This document shows, in pieces, positions 35,173-46,600 of a stretch of DNA of 64,000 bases. Numbering within the stretch: the first letter of the stretch is position 1; each line of letters begins with the position of its first letter. The translations under genes were made by a program, and so were the position numbers. Location of the stretch: contig CM035167.1 in NCBI GenBank assembly GCA_020205615.1, positions 140,816,568 to 140,880,567 on the forward strand, read 5' to 3'. This DNA is from Panax quinquefolius (taxonomy: Eukaryota; Streptophyta; Magnoliopsida; Apiales; Araliaceae). The notes beneath the pieces are model-generated. The model did no database searches, was not told the origin of the DNA, and saw only the letters and a list, made by a program, of their open reading frames with translations.

Positions 35173-35842
35173 AACTTCTACAGTTGAATTTTTAACTCTT
35201 GAAGTTCAATAGGAGCCATGAGATTTTAGAAATGGGTTTTGTACTGGGTTCAAAGTCGATACAAAATTCAATATTATACTTTGGGAGTAAGCCAAGAAAT
35301 TCTTCAGGAAATACATCAGGAAATTTACTAACAATAGAAATATCATTCAAATTTGACATATTTTTGTTCAAGTCCATAACATGGGCTAAGAAAACTTGAC
35401 ATCCGTTTTTCAATAAACGAATGACTTTATGGCTTGATATGAAAGTGTTTGACTTCAATGGTTTGGTTGTTTGAATTGAATAACAAAGTTGTTTAGGAAT
35501 ATGAAAACTAACAACCTTACTTAAAGCAATCAATTTTGGCATGATAAGTAGTTAATCAATCAATCCCCAAAATCACATCAAAAGCAAGTATCTTTAAAGA
35601 AATAAGGTCAACAGGTAATGTGATGGTGCCAACTTGGATCAAACAAGATTTATAAACAGTGGATGTAATGAAAGTTTCTCATAACGGAGTTTCAACAGAT
35701 AAGTCAAAGTCTAATTTTCTCCTAAGTCAAGTTTAAACATTGAGTATAAGCAGGAGAGATAAATGAATTGGTAGAACCTATATCTAATAAGGTATAACTT
35801 CACAAAAATTTATAATTAACTAACCCGTGCTAACTTCGTTCG
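35173..35842 (-). pseudogene. G3 RT N-terminus and protease remnant
   Basis: The minus-strand frame 35192-35542 has KVVSFHIPKQLCYSIQTTKP, then FPEEFLGLLPKYNIEFCIDF at the start of RT. The protease core follows to 35842, with LLDIGST at the active site near 35780 (catalytic Asp kept). The sequence stops just after the protease start, at TAACTTCGTTCG, where the G4 LTR begins. Confidence 0.72.
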
Positions 35843-37488
35843 TGTGACGCCCCCAAAATTAGGTATACATCACCCATCTTGGGTCGCCAGATACATGGTA
35901 CAGAATTCAAATACAACTTACTAATACATAAACTGTCGTGTACAATACGACAAAACATAAAGCGTGAGTTTGAATACAAATATTGTCTACTAGAGATTAT
36001 ACAAACGCTTGAAAGGAGTCCTCATTACAATTATTATCACACTATTTCACAGAATAGTGAGGACTACTAATGCTATCCTCTCGGACCATTACTCCGTTCC
36101 AGGCGACGTCCCAAAGAATATTCTCATTTCTGAAGAAAAAGTGAAAGAAAAGGTGAGCTCAACTAGCCTAGCCCAAGAAGAAATATTATGACTAAGATAA
36201 TGCGAGAATAAATTATCATTAGCCTTCAAATGTGTTAAACCGATAAAATATAATAAACATCAAGTTTAAGCTGCAATGGAACCAATGAATCCATTAAAAG
36301 AGTCAAGTAAAAAATAAAATCTACTATCTTTTATGATTTAAAAGGTTTTTCATCTTTGTTATAGCTTTGAGACTCGATTTTAATAAATATTCCACATCAT
36401 CGAATCACCCTGCACTACTCTGGCCGAGGATATTCTTTAGTATCACGACCACAATTATCCATGCACTACGGGCCAAGAATATTTGTGTATTCATTAATGG
36501 TCATGATCATGCCAACAATCGTCCATCAATGCACTACGGGCCAATAAGGATTTTTACCACATCATTTGTAACATTACGGTCCATGATTACGGAATAATCC
36601 ACGGTCATAATCATACCAAGTCCATCAATGCACTACTGTGCCATAGATGACTTTCAACATAATATAAACATGAGGATGATGACAATGATATAAGAATTCA
36701 ATAAAACAAGTTCAAGAATTAATTTATCCAGAACCAATAACATCCAAGCTGTCAACATGATCTTCGCTTTGTAGAGTAAAATTCAAGAATACTTAGAAGA
36801 ATATTTTCATGAAAGGATCTTAGATGAAGCTTAAATATCAAGGATATTCCACTAATTTCATGGAGTATAGAAGTCAAAGTTTTAACCAACCGAGTATAAT
36901 AAAGAATGGAATAACAAAAGAAATCACCATGCATGCGATAGATAGGCCTTGCAGGCGGAGTTATTCCAATGAGAATAATAAATAATGGAACCGGTCCGGC
37001 GTAAAATGCATGCACGAGGATATTCCAATGTAATAATAAAGAATGGAACCAGGTCGGCGTAAAACACACATGCACAGGATGTTCCAGCAGAATAATAATA
37101 AAAGCGGAACCGGTCAGGTGTAAAACATGATGCGAGGATGTTCCAAGCAGAATAATAATAAAAGGCGGAACCAGTCCGGTGTAAAACACACGAGAGACGG
37201 ATGTTCCAGCAGAATAATAGAATAATGTCACCAAGTATAGGGTAAATTCACAGATACAAAAGTTATTCCAAAGAATAATAAGCAATGGAATAACAAGCAG
37301 TTCTCTTCATGAATAAGAAAGAATAACACCCTTACTTTAGTAGGAGATTGAATCTCGCTTGGTAGTGTAAACGAATACTCTTCTTCTTTCTCTCTTATTC
37401 TCTCTATACTTTCTCTCTCTATAGCTTGAATGAATTTGTGAAAAATAATGAAGCACTAGGCCTCTATTTATAGAAGATTTCTAGCTTA
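35843..37488 (-). mobile_element. G4 3' LTR, left part (type A)
   Basis: TGTGACGCCCCCAAAATTAG at left. Contains hairpin units (36390-36650), the ~60-bp array (36950-37230) and a minus-strand TATA box at 37464-37473, then stops at ATTTCTAGCTTA where the G5 terminus begins. It matches 49526-51364 of the right LTR, apart from a 238-bp insert there. Confidence 0.8.
36950..37240. repeat. Roughly 60-bp minisatellite in G4 3' LTR
   Basis: Five units of TCCA(A/G)(T/C)(A/G)GAATAATAATAAA, GCGGAACC(A/G)GTC, and GTGTAAAACACATG. The 177-codon minus-strand frame (36752-37285) covering it is a repeat translation, not a gene. Confidence 0.7.
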
Positions 37489-38659
37489 TGTAACGACCCC
37501 AAAATAGGTCCATTCCATCCAACCCATTCTGAGTCGCCAAATATATGGTACGAAAAACAACTATAACTTTATTACAACAATTGTCGTGCACAATACAACA
37601 ACACATATTTTGTGAGTTTTGATACCAATATATACCAAATGTAACTCTGGACACCAACTTGGATAACACGTCACCATGACACCTTACATAAAATGCGATC
37701 AAAAAGCTGTTTTAGAAATTAGAATCTTTGGGAAGTGCTCGAGAGAAACCTTCGTACATGGGAGGCCGTGCTTTTAGGTTATGGTAGATATCATATGGCC
37801 ACGAGAATTATCCTTGGTTGACCTAATAGACCTAAAAAAAAAGAGAAGATTACTATCATATTCTTCCCGATGGCGAGTCTTCTCTTGATTTATCATTATC
37901 TCCACTTTGTCTCAAATTGAGAATTATACTTCAAACAAACACCAAGATCATATAGGTAGTGCTCAGTAAATATACTCAAGCAAGTGGATGAGCACAACCA
38001 TGTCTTATGATAACCCGAGTTTGTATGTCATTTAGACATCTTGTATGATAGTGACAAAACACCCTTCCAAAGTTGGGTTCGCCTCACCCTATTTAATTCA
38101 CCAAAAATAACTATTAAATGATGTATAAAATCTGACACACTAAAGCCCTCAATAAAATTATTTTCATACTCTTTAGGGAGAACCTCAACAACTATAGACC
38201 ACCGAGATTCTATTCCCTTGTTATCTCCATTTCAACCAATTTACACTTTTATTACGAAAGGAATTGTGAAACAAAAGGGTGAGCACAACTAGCTCGATAA
38301 AGAATATTATGACTAAAGATAAATAAATTATCAATAGTCTTCATCGATAATAAATCGGAGATTTAGAACATATGGTAGATGATAAAACTTTTCAACCATA
38401 GTTGCGGTAGACAAGCAATCCATTAAAAGAGTCAAAAGACTATAAAAGTCTATTGTCTTCTCCGTTTAAAAGTCCACCAACAATGTTTTATCCACTGTAA
38501 CATCAATCAGCAGTTCCTTTCCACAATCATATGAATAACTCATAATCATAATTGTGATTCTAAATTCCTCTTCTCATCCGGACGAAGATAATTTTCATCT
38601 TTGTCTTTACGAAACATCAAATATCATGGTTATACCAAATCACAGTTTCATTCATAATC

Positions 38660-39065
38660 ATACTAATAAATTCATCTTTGCTGCAATTCAAAGATATTCA
38701 TCAACGAGTTCATCTTTACTACTCTGGGCTAAAGATATTCAACAACAAGTCATCTTTGCATTCTGAGCCAAAGATATTCATCAATAATTCATCTTTGCCC
38801 TACGAAATTTAAAGATATTCAACAACAACAGTCATCTTTGCATTACGAGCCAAAGATATTCATCAATAATTCATCTTTGCTACTTCAGATATTAAAGATA
38901 TTCAACAACAGTCATCTTTGCATTCACGAGCCAAAGATATTCATCAATAATTCATCTTTGCACCACTACTGCTAAAGATATTCATTAATAATTCATCTTG
39001 CACCACTAAAGCAAAGATATTCAACAACAGTCATCTTTGCATTACGAGCCAAAGATATTCATATA
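38660..39065. repeat. Long hairpin-unit array in G5 3' LTR
   Basis: About ten units of 36-40 bp: TTCATCTTTGCA, variable middle, (CC/CT)AAAGATATTCA, (TC/AC)AA(T/C)A. Two unit types alternate: one with GCATTACGAGCCAAAG, the other with a GCTAAAG middle. Longest array of this type in the window. Copy in the other LTR: 43125-43515. Confidence 0.8.
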
Positions 39066-41399
39066 TCAAAGAAATACATAATCATTTTTGAAGTTATATA
39101 ACAATAATTATAACCATGTTGATCGATTCACCTTTTCAGCACTTAAGTTAAAAATATTCAATTGTAAATTGATGGTCATGATCATACCGGTCACAATTCA
39201 ACTTTTTCCCTCTTGGCCAAAGAGAACCCTAGTCATGATCATACCAATAATCTACCCATCTTTTACACTCAGTGAAAGAGAATATCATCAATAGGTTTAT
39301 AAAAATGTTATATATGATAATAAAATCAATATAATCAAAACATCTAGATTTAATCTCAAGAGTAATATTCATAAATCAACTATAATTTGGTTAGAAAAAG
39401 AAACCAATTTTTAAGTGAATAGTACCCGTATTCATACATAATCTTAGTATCGTGCGTAGTAACCTCGACACGAAAAGATAAAGTTTCATAATAAAATTCA
39501 TATCCATATTTATAACACCTTAATCCAAATATTATAAATCACTTAGAAATCTCATAATCTAATATTATTAATATTACAATAATATTTTAATCATTTCTAA
39601 AACTTATAAACAATTTATTTAAATTGTTTACACTTTACTAATTAATGCATTTAATCATCATAAAATGCCAAACTCATAAAATTTCATCACCAATAACCAA
39701 AACCCTCATCAAAAATCTGCATATACCTCATATATGATTCTCAAGCCATAAAATCATATTTTCCAATTTTCTTACTTCACATAACATATTTAATTCATTT
39801 ACTCATAACTAGAACATTTTCATGAAAAATACCAAATCAGTTCCAAAAATATTTCTTTTCTGGGATTTAGCATAACATAGTCCCATATTGAACATATATT
39901 TTTCTCAGAATTTTAAAAATTCATTTACTATTTTTCATATGGCCAAAACCACCGAATATTTAAATATTTATCATAAATTATACTTTTATCCAAAAATTCT
40001 GAAATTAATACGGTATACTGATATTATATAGATGTACTCCCAATAAAAATTTCATCAATTTTGGAGTTAACCACAAGGAGTTATAAATAGTTACTTTTAA
40101 AATAGTCTTTTCTAATAAAATCCATAACTCCTAATCTATACATCCAAAAATCGCCATTTTGGACACAATATATAAAACTCATAAAATTATCATTTCAAAT
40201 TTTTCCAGAATTTTGAAGGTTCAGAAAAATTTCGAAACTAAAAACATAATAACCCTTAAAATCCTTACTATCCCTTACCTCAAAAAAAAGCGATCTTACA
40301 TTTGGAATATATTTGAAACGAACTTGCAACTGAGTATAGCAATACTCAAAGTATACTCAAAATACTCACAAGAATATTTCGATAATATAGAGAGAAAACT
40401 TGATTTACGGTGTGATTTTCAATTCTAACCTAAGCACCCTTTTATAGGAAAATGCTTTAGAACACCAAAGCGAAAATTTAATAAAATATTAATATAATAT
40501 ATATTAAATTCCTAATCCCACTCTGACCATCTGACCATCTGAATTCAGCCACTAATAATGACAAAAACAAAAAAAACGTTTTGTTATTAAAATTAATTAA
40601 AACTTTCAAAAATCAATTATTTGAACTTGAACTTCAATAATTCATAATAAATATCTCTTTTATCAGAAAATTCGAATCTCGCGAGTTTTTATAGGAAATT
40701 CAATTCTCTAAAACTTTGCAGAAGAAAGTTTTCCAAATTCAAACAAAAATTGACCGAAATCCACAAGCAGACGATTTTACGATACATAATCAAATTTCGG
40801 TCAAGAAATGGGGTCCCCATGAACATGTTTAACATGTTTTAAACATTTATTGTAACAAAAATATTCTTCCAACTCATATACTCATATATTCCACATTCTT
40901 TGTAAAAATATCACCATTAATATATTATTAAAATAATATATTTAAATGAATTATTTTATCGAGAAAAAGATAAAATATTAATTTTCAACAATTGTCACTT
41001 TAAAAATTTTCTCCATCTATATCCACATAAAATAAATATTTTTCTCATCATAAAAATCAATAATTAATTATTCACAAATAATATTACATAATCCTGATAT
41101 TAACAATGAGGCGGTTCGAGGAAGAGGGCTTTCGATAAAATTTCTCCTTCTTTGGCGCTTGATTAGGTGACCAAACCTCTCCTTAGAGCAGAACTTTCTA
41201 GACATTGCCAATAATGTTATCCAATAATATTATTAGGATAATATGAATTATTGCTCAGATAATGGAAAATATTGTGTAGTGATAATTATTGAAACAACAA
41301 TAATATAAAATATCAACGTAGCAATTATTGAATCAATAAAATATAATATTGATCGATAATTACGTATATGATTATTGAGTAATGCCTTCTACTGAAAAA

Positions 41400-41565
41400 A
41401 AAAATTATCATGCTTCATGAATAGTACTCGTGAATAGTAACTTCGTGAATAAGTAACTTCATGAATAGTAACTTCGTGAATAGTAACTCATGAATAGTAA
41501 CTTCGTGAATAGTAACTCATGAATAGTAACTCATGAATAGTAACTCATGAATAGTAATTATAAAA
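41400..41565. repeat. GAATAGTAACT minisatellite in G5 3' LTR
   Basis: About ten units of 14-17 bp, GTGAATAGTAACTTC and ATGAATAGTAACTC, near the U3 end. In type-B LTRs the same array lies on the transcribed side, so it occupies different places in different LTRs. Confidence 0.75.
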
Positions 41566-41604
41566 AATTGAATACTTTTATTTCATAAAATTCGGGTTCT
41601 TACA

Positions 41605-41930
41605 ATCTCCCTTCTTATGAAATTTCGTCCCCGAAATTTACGTGCACTGGTATTTCAAAGAGTTGAGAATACCTTGTTTTCATTTTCGATTCTATCTCCC
41701 ACGTCATCATGATTTCTCCATTGCTCATCTCCGTATTTTGGATATCATTCTAGAATACGATACAAAACAAGGGTTAATTTAACAAATTAACATATCACAT
41801 AATATCCGATATTATGGTCGACCAACAAATAAGCTTAGGTAGGACACCTTTGGCGAAGGATTTACTCATCTCTCCCTCCTAGTTCTAATCCCGATCTCGC
41901 GGAGATCATATCCCTAAGCTCGATACCAAA
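41605..41930 (-). pseudogene. G5 internal remnant: PPT, pol tail, leader, PBS
   Basis: 41605-41716: polypurine tract and the last ~100 bp of pol (TCGTCCCCGAAATTTACGTG on plus). At about 41720 it jumps to the gag-leader region (GGATATCATTCTAGAATACG ... AACAAGGGTTAATTTAAC). It ends with AAGCTCGATACCAAA (PBS) before the LTR. About 4.5 kb of gag-pol is missing. Confidence 0.7.
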
Positions 41931-44394
41931 TGTAACGACCCCAAAATAGGTCCATTCCATCCAACCCATTCTGAGTCGCCAAATATATGGTACGAAAAAC
42001 AACTACAACTTTATTACAACAATTGTCGTGCACAATACAACAACACATATTTTGTGAGTTTTGATACCAATATATACCAAATGTAACTCTGGACACCAAC
42101 TTGGATAACACGTCACCATGACACCTTACATAAAGTGGTACGATAAAAAGCTGTTTTAGAAATTAGAATCTTTGGGAAGTGCTCAAGAGAAACCAACCGT
42201 GCATGGGAGGCCGTGCTTTTAGGTTATGGTAGATATCATATGGCCACGTAATTATCCTTGGTTGACCTAATAATAGACCCCCAAAGAAAAACGAGAAGAT
42301 TACTATCATATTCTTCCCAATGGCGAGTCTTCTCTTGATTTATCATTATCTCCATTGTCTCAAATTGAGAATTATACTTCAAACAAACACCAAGATCATA
42401 TAGGTAGTGCTCAGTAAATATACTCAAGCAAGTGGATGAGCACAACCATGTCTTATGATAACTTGAGTTTGTATGTCATTAGACATCTTGTATGATAGTG
42501 ACAAAACACCCTTCCAAAGTTGGGTTCGCTTTCACCCTATTTAATTCACACAAAAATAACTATTAAATGATGTATAAAATACAACACACTAAAGCCCTCA
42601 ATAAAATTATTTTCATACTCTTTTAGGGAGAACCTCAACAACTATAGACCACCGATTCTATTCCTTGTTATCTCCGCTCAACCCAAATTACACTTTTATT
42701 ACACGAAAGGAATTGTGAAACAAAAGGGTGAGCACAACTAGCTTCGATAAAGAATATTATGACTAAAGATAAATAAATTATCAATAGTCTTCATCAAGTA
42801 ATAAATCGTAGATTTAGAACATATGGTAGATGATAAAACTTTTCAAACCATAGTTGCGGTGAACGAAGCGATCCATTAAAAGAGTCAAATAGACTATAAA
42901 GTCTATTGTCTTCTCCACGTTAAAAGTCCACCAACAATGTTTTATCCTCAGTAACATCAATCAGCAGTTCCTTTCCACAATCATATGAATAACTCATAAT
43001 CATAATTGTGATTCTAAATTCCTCTTCTCATCCGGACGAAGATAATTTTCATCACCGTCTTTTACGAAACATCAAATATCATGGTTATACCAAATCACAG
43101 TTCTGTTCATAATCATACTAATAAATTCATCTTTGCACCACGAATCAAAGATATTCATCAACAGTTCATCTTTACACTACAAAGCTAAAGATATTCAACA
43201 ACAGTCATCTTTTGCATTACGAGCCAAAGATATTCATCAATAATTCATCTTTGCCCTACAAAGCTAAAGATATTCAACAACAACAGTCATCTTTGCATTA
43301 CGAGCCAAAGATATTCATCAATAATTCATCTTTGCACTCTGTGCTAAAGATATTCAACAACAGTCATCTTTGCATTACGAGCCAAAGATATTCATCAATA
43401 ATTCATCTTTGCACTACAAATTTAAAGATATTCATTAATAATTCATCTTTGCCTTTCAAAAGCTAAAGATATTCAACAACAGTCATCTTTGCATTACTGA
43501 GCCAAAGATATTCATATATCAAATAAATACATAATCATTTCGGAAGTTATATAACAATAATTATAACCATGTTGATCAATTCACCTTTGCACTTAAGTTA
43601 AAAATATTCAATTGTAAATTAATGGTCATGATCATACGGTCACAATTCAACTTTTTCCCTCGCCAAAGAGAACCCTAGTCATGATCATACCAATAATCTA
43701 CCCATCTTTACACTCAGTGAAAGAGAATATCATCAATAGGTTTATAAAATGTTATATATGATAATAAAATCAATATAATCAAAACATCTAGATTTAATCT
43801 CAAGAGTAATATTCATAAATCAACTATAATTTGGTTTAAAAAGAAACCAATTTTTCGTGAATAGTACCTCGTATTCATACATAATCTTGTATCGATGCAT
43901 AAGTAACCTCGACACGAAAAGATAAAGTTTCATAATAAAATTCATATCCATATTTATAACACCTTAATCCAAATATTATAAATCACTTAGAAATCTCATA
44001 ATCTAATATTATTAATATTACAATAATATTTTAATCATTTCTAAAACTTATAAATAATTTATTTAAATTGTTTACACTTTACTAATTAATGCATTTAATC
44101 ATCATAAAATGCCAAACTCATAAAATTTCATCACCAATAACCAAAACCCTCATCAAAATCAGATATACCTATATATATGATTCTCAAGCCATAAAATCAT
44201 ATTTTCCAATTTTCTTACTTCACATAACATATTTAATTCATTTACTCATAACTAGAACATTTTCATGAAAAATACCAAATCGGTTCAAAAATATTTCTTT
44301 TAAGGATTTAGCATAACATAGTCCCATATTGAACATATATTTTTCTCAGAATTTTAAAAATTCATTTACTATTTTTCATATGGCCAAAACCACC
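41931..44394 (-). mobile_element. G5 5' LTR, truncated
   Basis: Nearly identical to 37489-39957. The match ends at GGCCAAAACCACC, and the next bases belong to G4's LTR end. Includes the hairpin array 43125-43515. The U3/promoter side (about 1.65 kb) is gone. Confidence 0.78.
43125..43515. repeat. Hairpin-unit array in G5 5' LTR
   Basis: Same alternating units as 38660-39065. An 84-codon plus-strand frame (43212-43466) over it repeats LHYEPKIFINNSS and is only the translated array. Confidence 0.8.
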
Positions 44395-44668
44395 TCCGTT
44401 GTTATTTTTATAGAAAGATAATTTTGTCGTTTTCTAACTACGACAATACTTCCGTTGTGGGGTCCACCAATGATTGAGCTGTCGTACGAATATTCCTCGA
44501 CAAAAAGAATATTCCCCGACCAAACGAATATTTTATAACAACTTGCTTACTTTGCAAAATTTATAAATATTACCCACAACTATAACATTATATCAAATTT
44601 CTTTCATAATATTTAAAAATAATATTTATAGAAAATTCATCTTTATTTATAAAAGTTGGGGTCTTACA
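44395..44668 (-). mobile_element. G4 3' LTR, right end
   Basis: TTGTTATTTTTATAGAAAG to GGGGTCTTACA matches 51985-52257 of G4's other LTR (AAAGATAATTTTGTCG, CATTATATCAAATTT). About 620 bp of LTR between 37488 and this point, relative to the 5' LTR, are missing. Confidence 0.75.
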
Positions 44669-44690
44669 ACCTCCCCTTCTTATGAAATTT
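44669..44690 (-). other. G4 polypurine tract
   Basis: ACCTCCCCTTCTTATG beside the LTR terminus; on minus a purine run directly before TGTAAGACCCC. Confidence 0.75.
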
Positions 44691-46290
44691 CTCCCTCGAA
44701 ATTAGGGTACATACATGGTATGTTGAAGAGGTAAGGATGCCTTGATTTCATTTCAGATTCTAACTCCCAAGTCATTTCCTCAACATCGTGGTTTCTCCAC
44801 AAAACCTTGACTTGAGGTATAACTTAGGAGCGTAAAATATGTTCCTTCTTATCCAAGATTTGAACAGGAACCTCTTCATACGTCAAATCTTCCGCTATTT
44901 CGTCCCGTTCTAACTCAATAATGTGGTTCGGGTCTTTCATATATTTACGTAACATGGATATGTGAAAAACGTTATGAACACGAGACATACTTGGCGATAA
45001 AGCGAGTCTATAGGCTACAGTTCCTACTCGATCGAGGATTAAAAATGGACCGATGAATCGAGGATTGAGTTTTCCTCTCTTTCCAAATCTTGTAACTCCT
45101 TTCCATGGAGCAACACGTAACAACACATGATCTCCTATATCGAATTCCACGTCCTTTCGATGAAGATCAGCATAACTCTTTTGCCGATTTTGTGAGGTTT
45201 TTATATGTTATCGGATCATTTGAATCTTTTTCGTAGTCATACGTACCAACTCCGGTCCCAACAACGTTGCTTCACCCACCTCATTCCAAAGATATCTTTG
45301 GAGAAGCGACACTTTCTTCCATACAACGCCTCGAATGGAGCCGTGTCAATACTTGTTTGATAAGCTGTTGTTGTTGTAGGAAAACTCCACCAATGGTAAG
45401 AACTTGTCCCAACTTCCTTGAAATCAAGGACACGAGTCTTAATAGATCTTCAAGAGTTTGAATAGTCCTCTCCGATTGTCCGTCCGTCTCGAGGATGATA
45501 TGCCGAAAGCTAAATCGTAAGAATGCATGTGCACATAGCTTTTTGCAAACTAACCCAAAATCGTGAAGTGAATCTTGGGTCTCGATCCGAAACTATGGAT
45601 ACCAAAGATACCATACGATCTTACAATCTCGTTTATATACATCTGAAGCAAGACGTTCAAGTGTATAAGTTTTCGTGTCGGTAAGAAATGAGCAGACTTG
45701 GTCAATCTATCAACAATGACCCAAATCGCATCTATGCTTGAGAAACCTTAGGAAGGCCAGAACGAAATCCATGGTAATGTGCTCCCACTTCCATTCGGAA
45801 TTTCAAGTGGTTGCAATGGACCTTTTGGTACTTGATATTCGCTTTAACTTCGTTGACAAGTTAGAAACCTTGAGATAAACAACGTTATCTCTCTCTTATA
45901 TTGCTCCACCAAAATGTATGACGAATATCATGATACATTTTGGTACTCCTGAGATGGATTGTAAAAGCGGTGTGTTGTGCGCCTCCATCATGATTTTATA
46001 CTTTAAATCGGGGTCGTTAGGAACACAAAGTGCGGAGTTGACTCAAGTATTCCTTCTTCATCGATTCTTGTTTCCAGATAACACCTTGCGCACTTTTTCT
46101 TCCTCATACGCATCGCCTCCAGTCCGGTGTAGCTTGGCAGCTGCTTTAACTTTATCGATTAAAGTTCGGTTCTACTCAGATATTCGCCATCATCACATGC
46201 GTCCACGGAATCTTTAACTCTATCTCCATCCTTTGCAAGTCACACAAAATGGGCCTTTCGTTGACAATATCGCCTTTTCGTGCTTGCATA
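44691..46290 (-). pseudogene. G4 integrase with GPF module and chromodomain-like tail
   Basis: The C-terminal part is a clean minus-strand frame, 44824-45150 (108 codons): DHVLLRVAPWKGVTRFGKRG, then NPRFIGPFLILDRVGTVAYR (GPF motif), HNVFHISMLRKYMKDPNHII and PVQILDKKEH. Core domain upstream at 45180-46060, frameshifted: the region with YNNSYQ and the PFEALYG-like stretch lies around 45290-45400. Zinc-finger part near 45840-45900. It would catalyse cDNA integration. Neighbour RNase H lies directly upstream, in normal Ty3/gypsy order. Confidence 0.75.
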
Positions 46291-46600
46291 TGATCTTCTA
46301 CTCAATCGCGTCACCTACCACATTCGCTTTTCGAGGATGGTATTGGATGGTATGATCATAATCTTTCAGCAGTTCAAGCCAGCGTCGTTTGTCGCATATT
46401 GAGTTCTTTTGAGTGAAGAAATATTTGAGGCTTTTATGATCGTAAACATCTCCACTTTCTCCCCATACAAGTAATGCCTCCAAATTTTAAGTGCAAGAAG
46501 ACAACGTTACCTAACTCTAGATCATGGTAGGATAATTCCTCTCATATTCTTTGAGTTGTCATGAGGCATAAAGCTATGACTTTTCCATGTTGCATGAGAA
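46291..46600 (-). pseudogene. G4 RNase H remnant
   Basis: Minus-strand frame 46298-46483 reads [38 protein letters not shown] and [10 protein letters not shown]. This is the end of a gypsy RNase H, where the family has DHKSL and HPGKANVVADAL. The upstream half is frameshifted. G1 and G3 lack this domain. Confidence 0.75.

Larger units (their letters stand above)
37489..41604 (-). mobile_element. G5 3' LTR (type C, 4.1 kb)
   Basis: TGTAACGACCCCAAAATAGG at left, GGGTTCTTACA at right. Mosaic: the left part up to about 39955 is type-C specific, 39650-39950 matches the left tandem copies, and the right part from about 40330 is type-B promoter and U3 (TATAGCAATACTCAAAGTAT, TATA-like region near 40440, GTGACCAAACCTCTCCTTAG near 41170). 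Holds a long hairpin array and a GAATAGTAACTC array (41400-41565). Confidence 0.78.
37489..44394 (-). mobile_element. G5: LTR element with almost no internal region
   Basis: Full LTR 37489-41604, 326 bp of internal DNA, second LTR 41931-44394 truncated on its right. Termini TGTAACGACCCC mark the left end of each LTR. The PPT-side scrap, leader and PBS remain between the LTRs, so this is a real element and not just two LTRs. It is inserted in G4's 3' LTR; left flank GCTTA, right flank lost. Confidence 0.75.

Noticed and set aside
36752..37285. 177-codon minus-strand open frame
   Set aside because: It spans the ~60-bp minisatellite of an LTR, and its repeating Tyr, Cys and His pattern follows the DNA repeat. 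Equivalent frames occur at 4580-5087 and 10600-11044.
38660..39065. Regular ~37-bp repeats that look like a CRISPR array
   Set aside because: Repeat arms are inside the unit, no unique spacers exist, the array recurs inside many LTRs, and the DNA is a plant retrotransposon cluster.
43212..43466. 84-codon frame with repeated LHYEPKIFINNSS
   Set aside because: Translation of the hairpin array in the G5 LTR.
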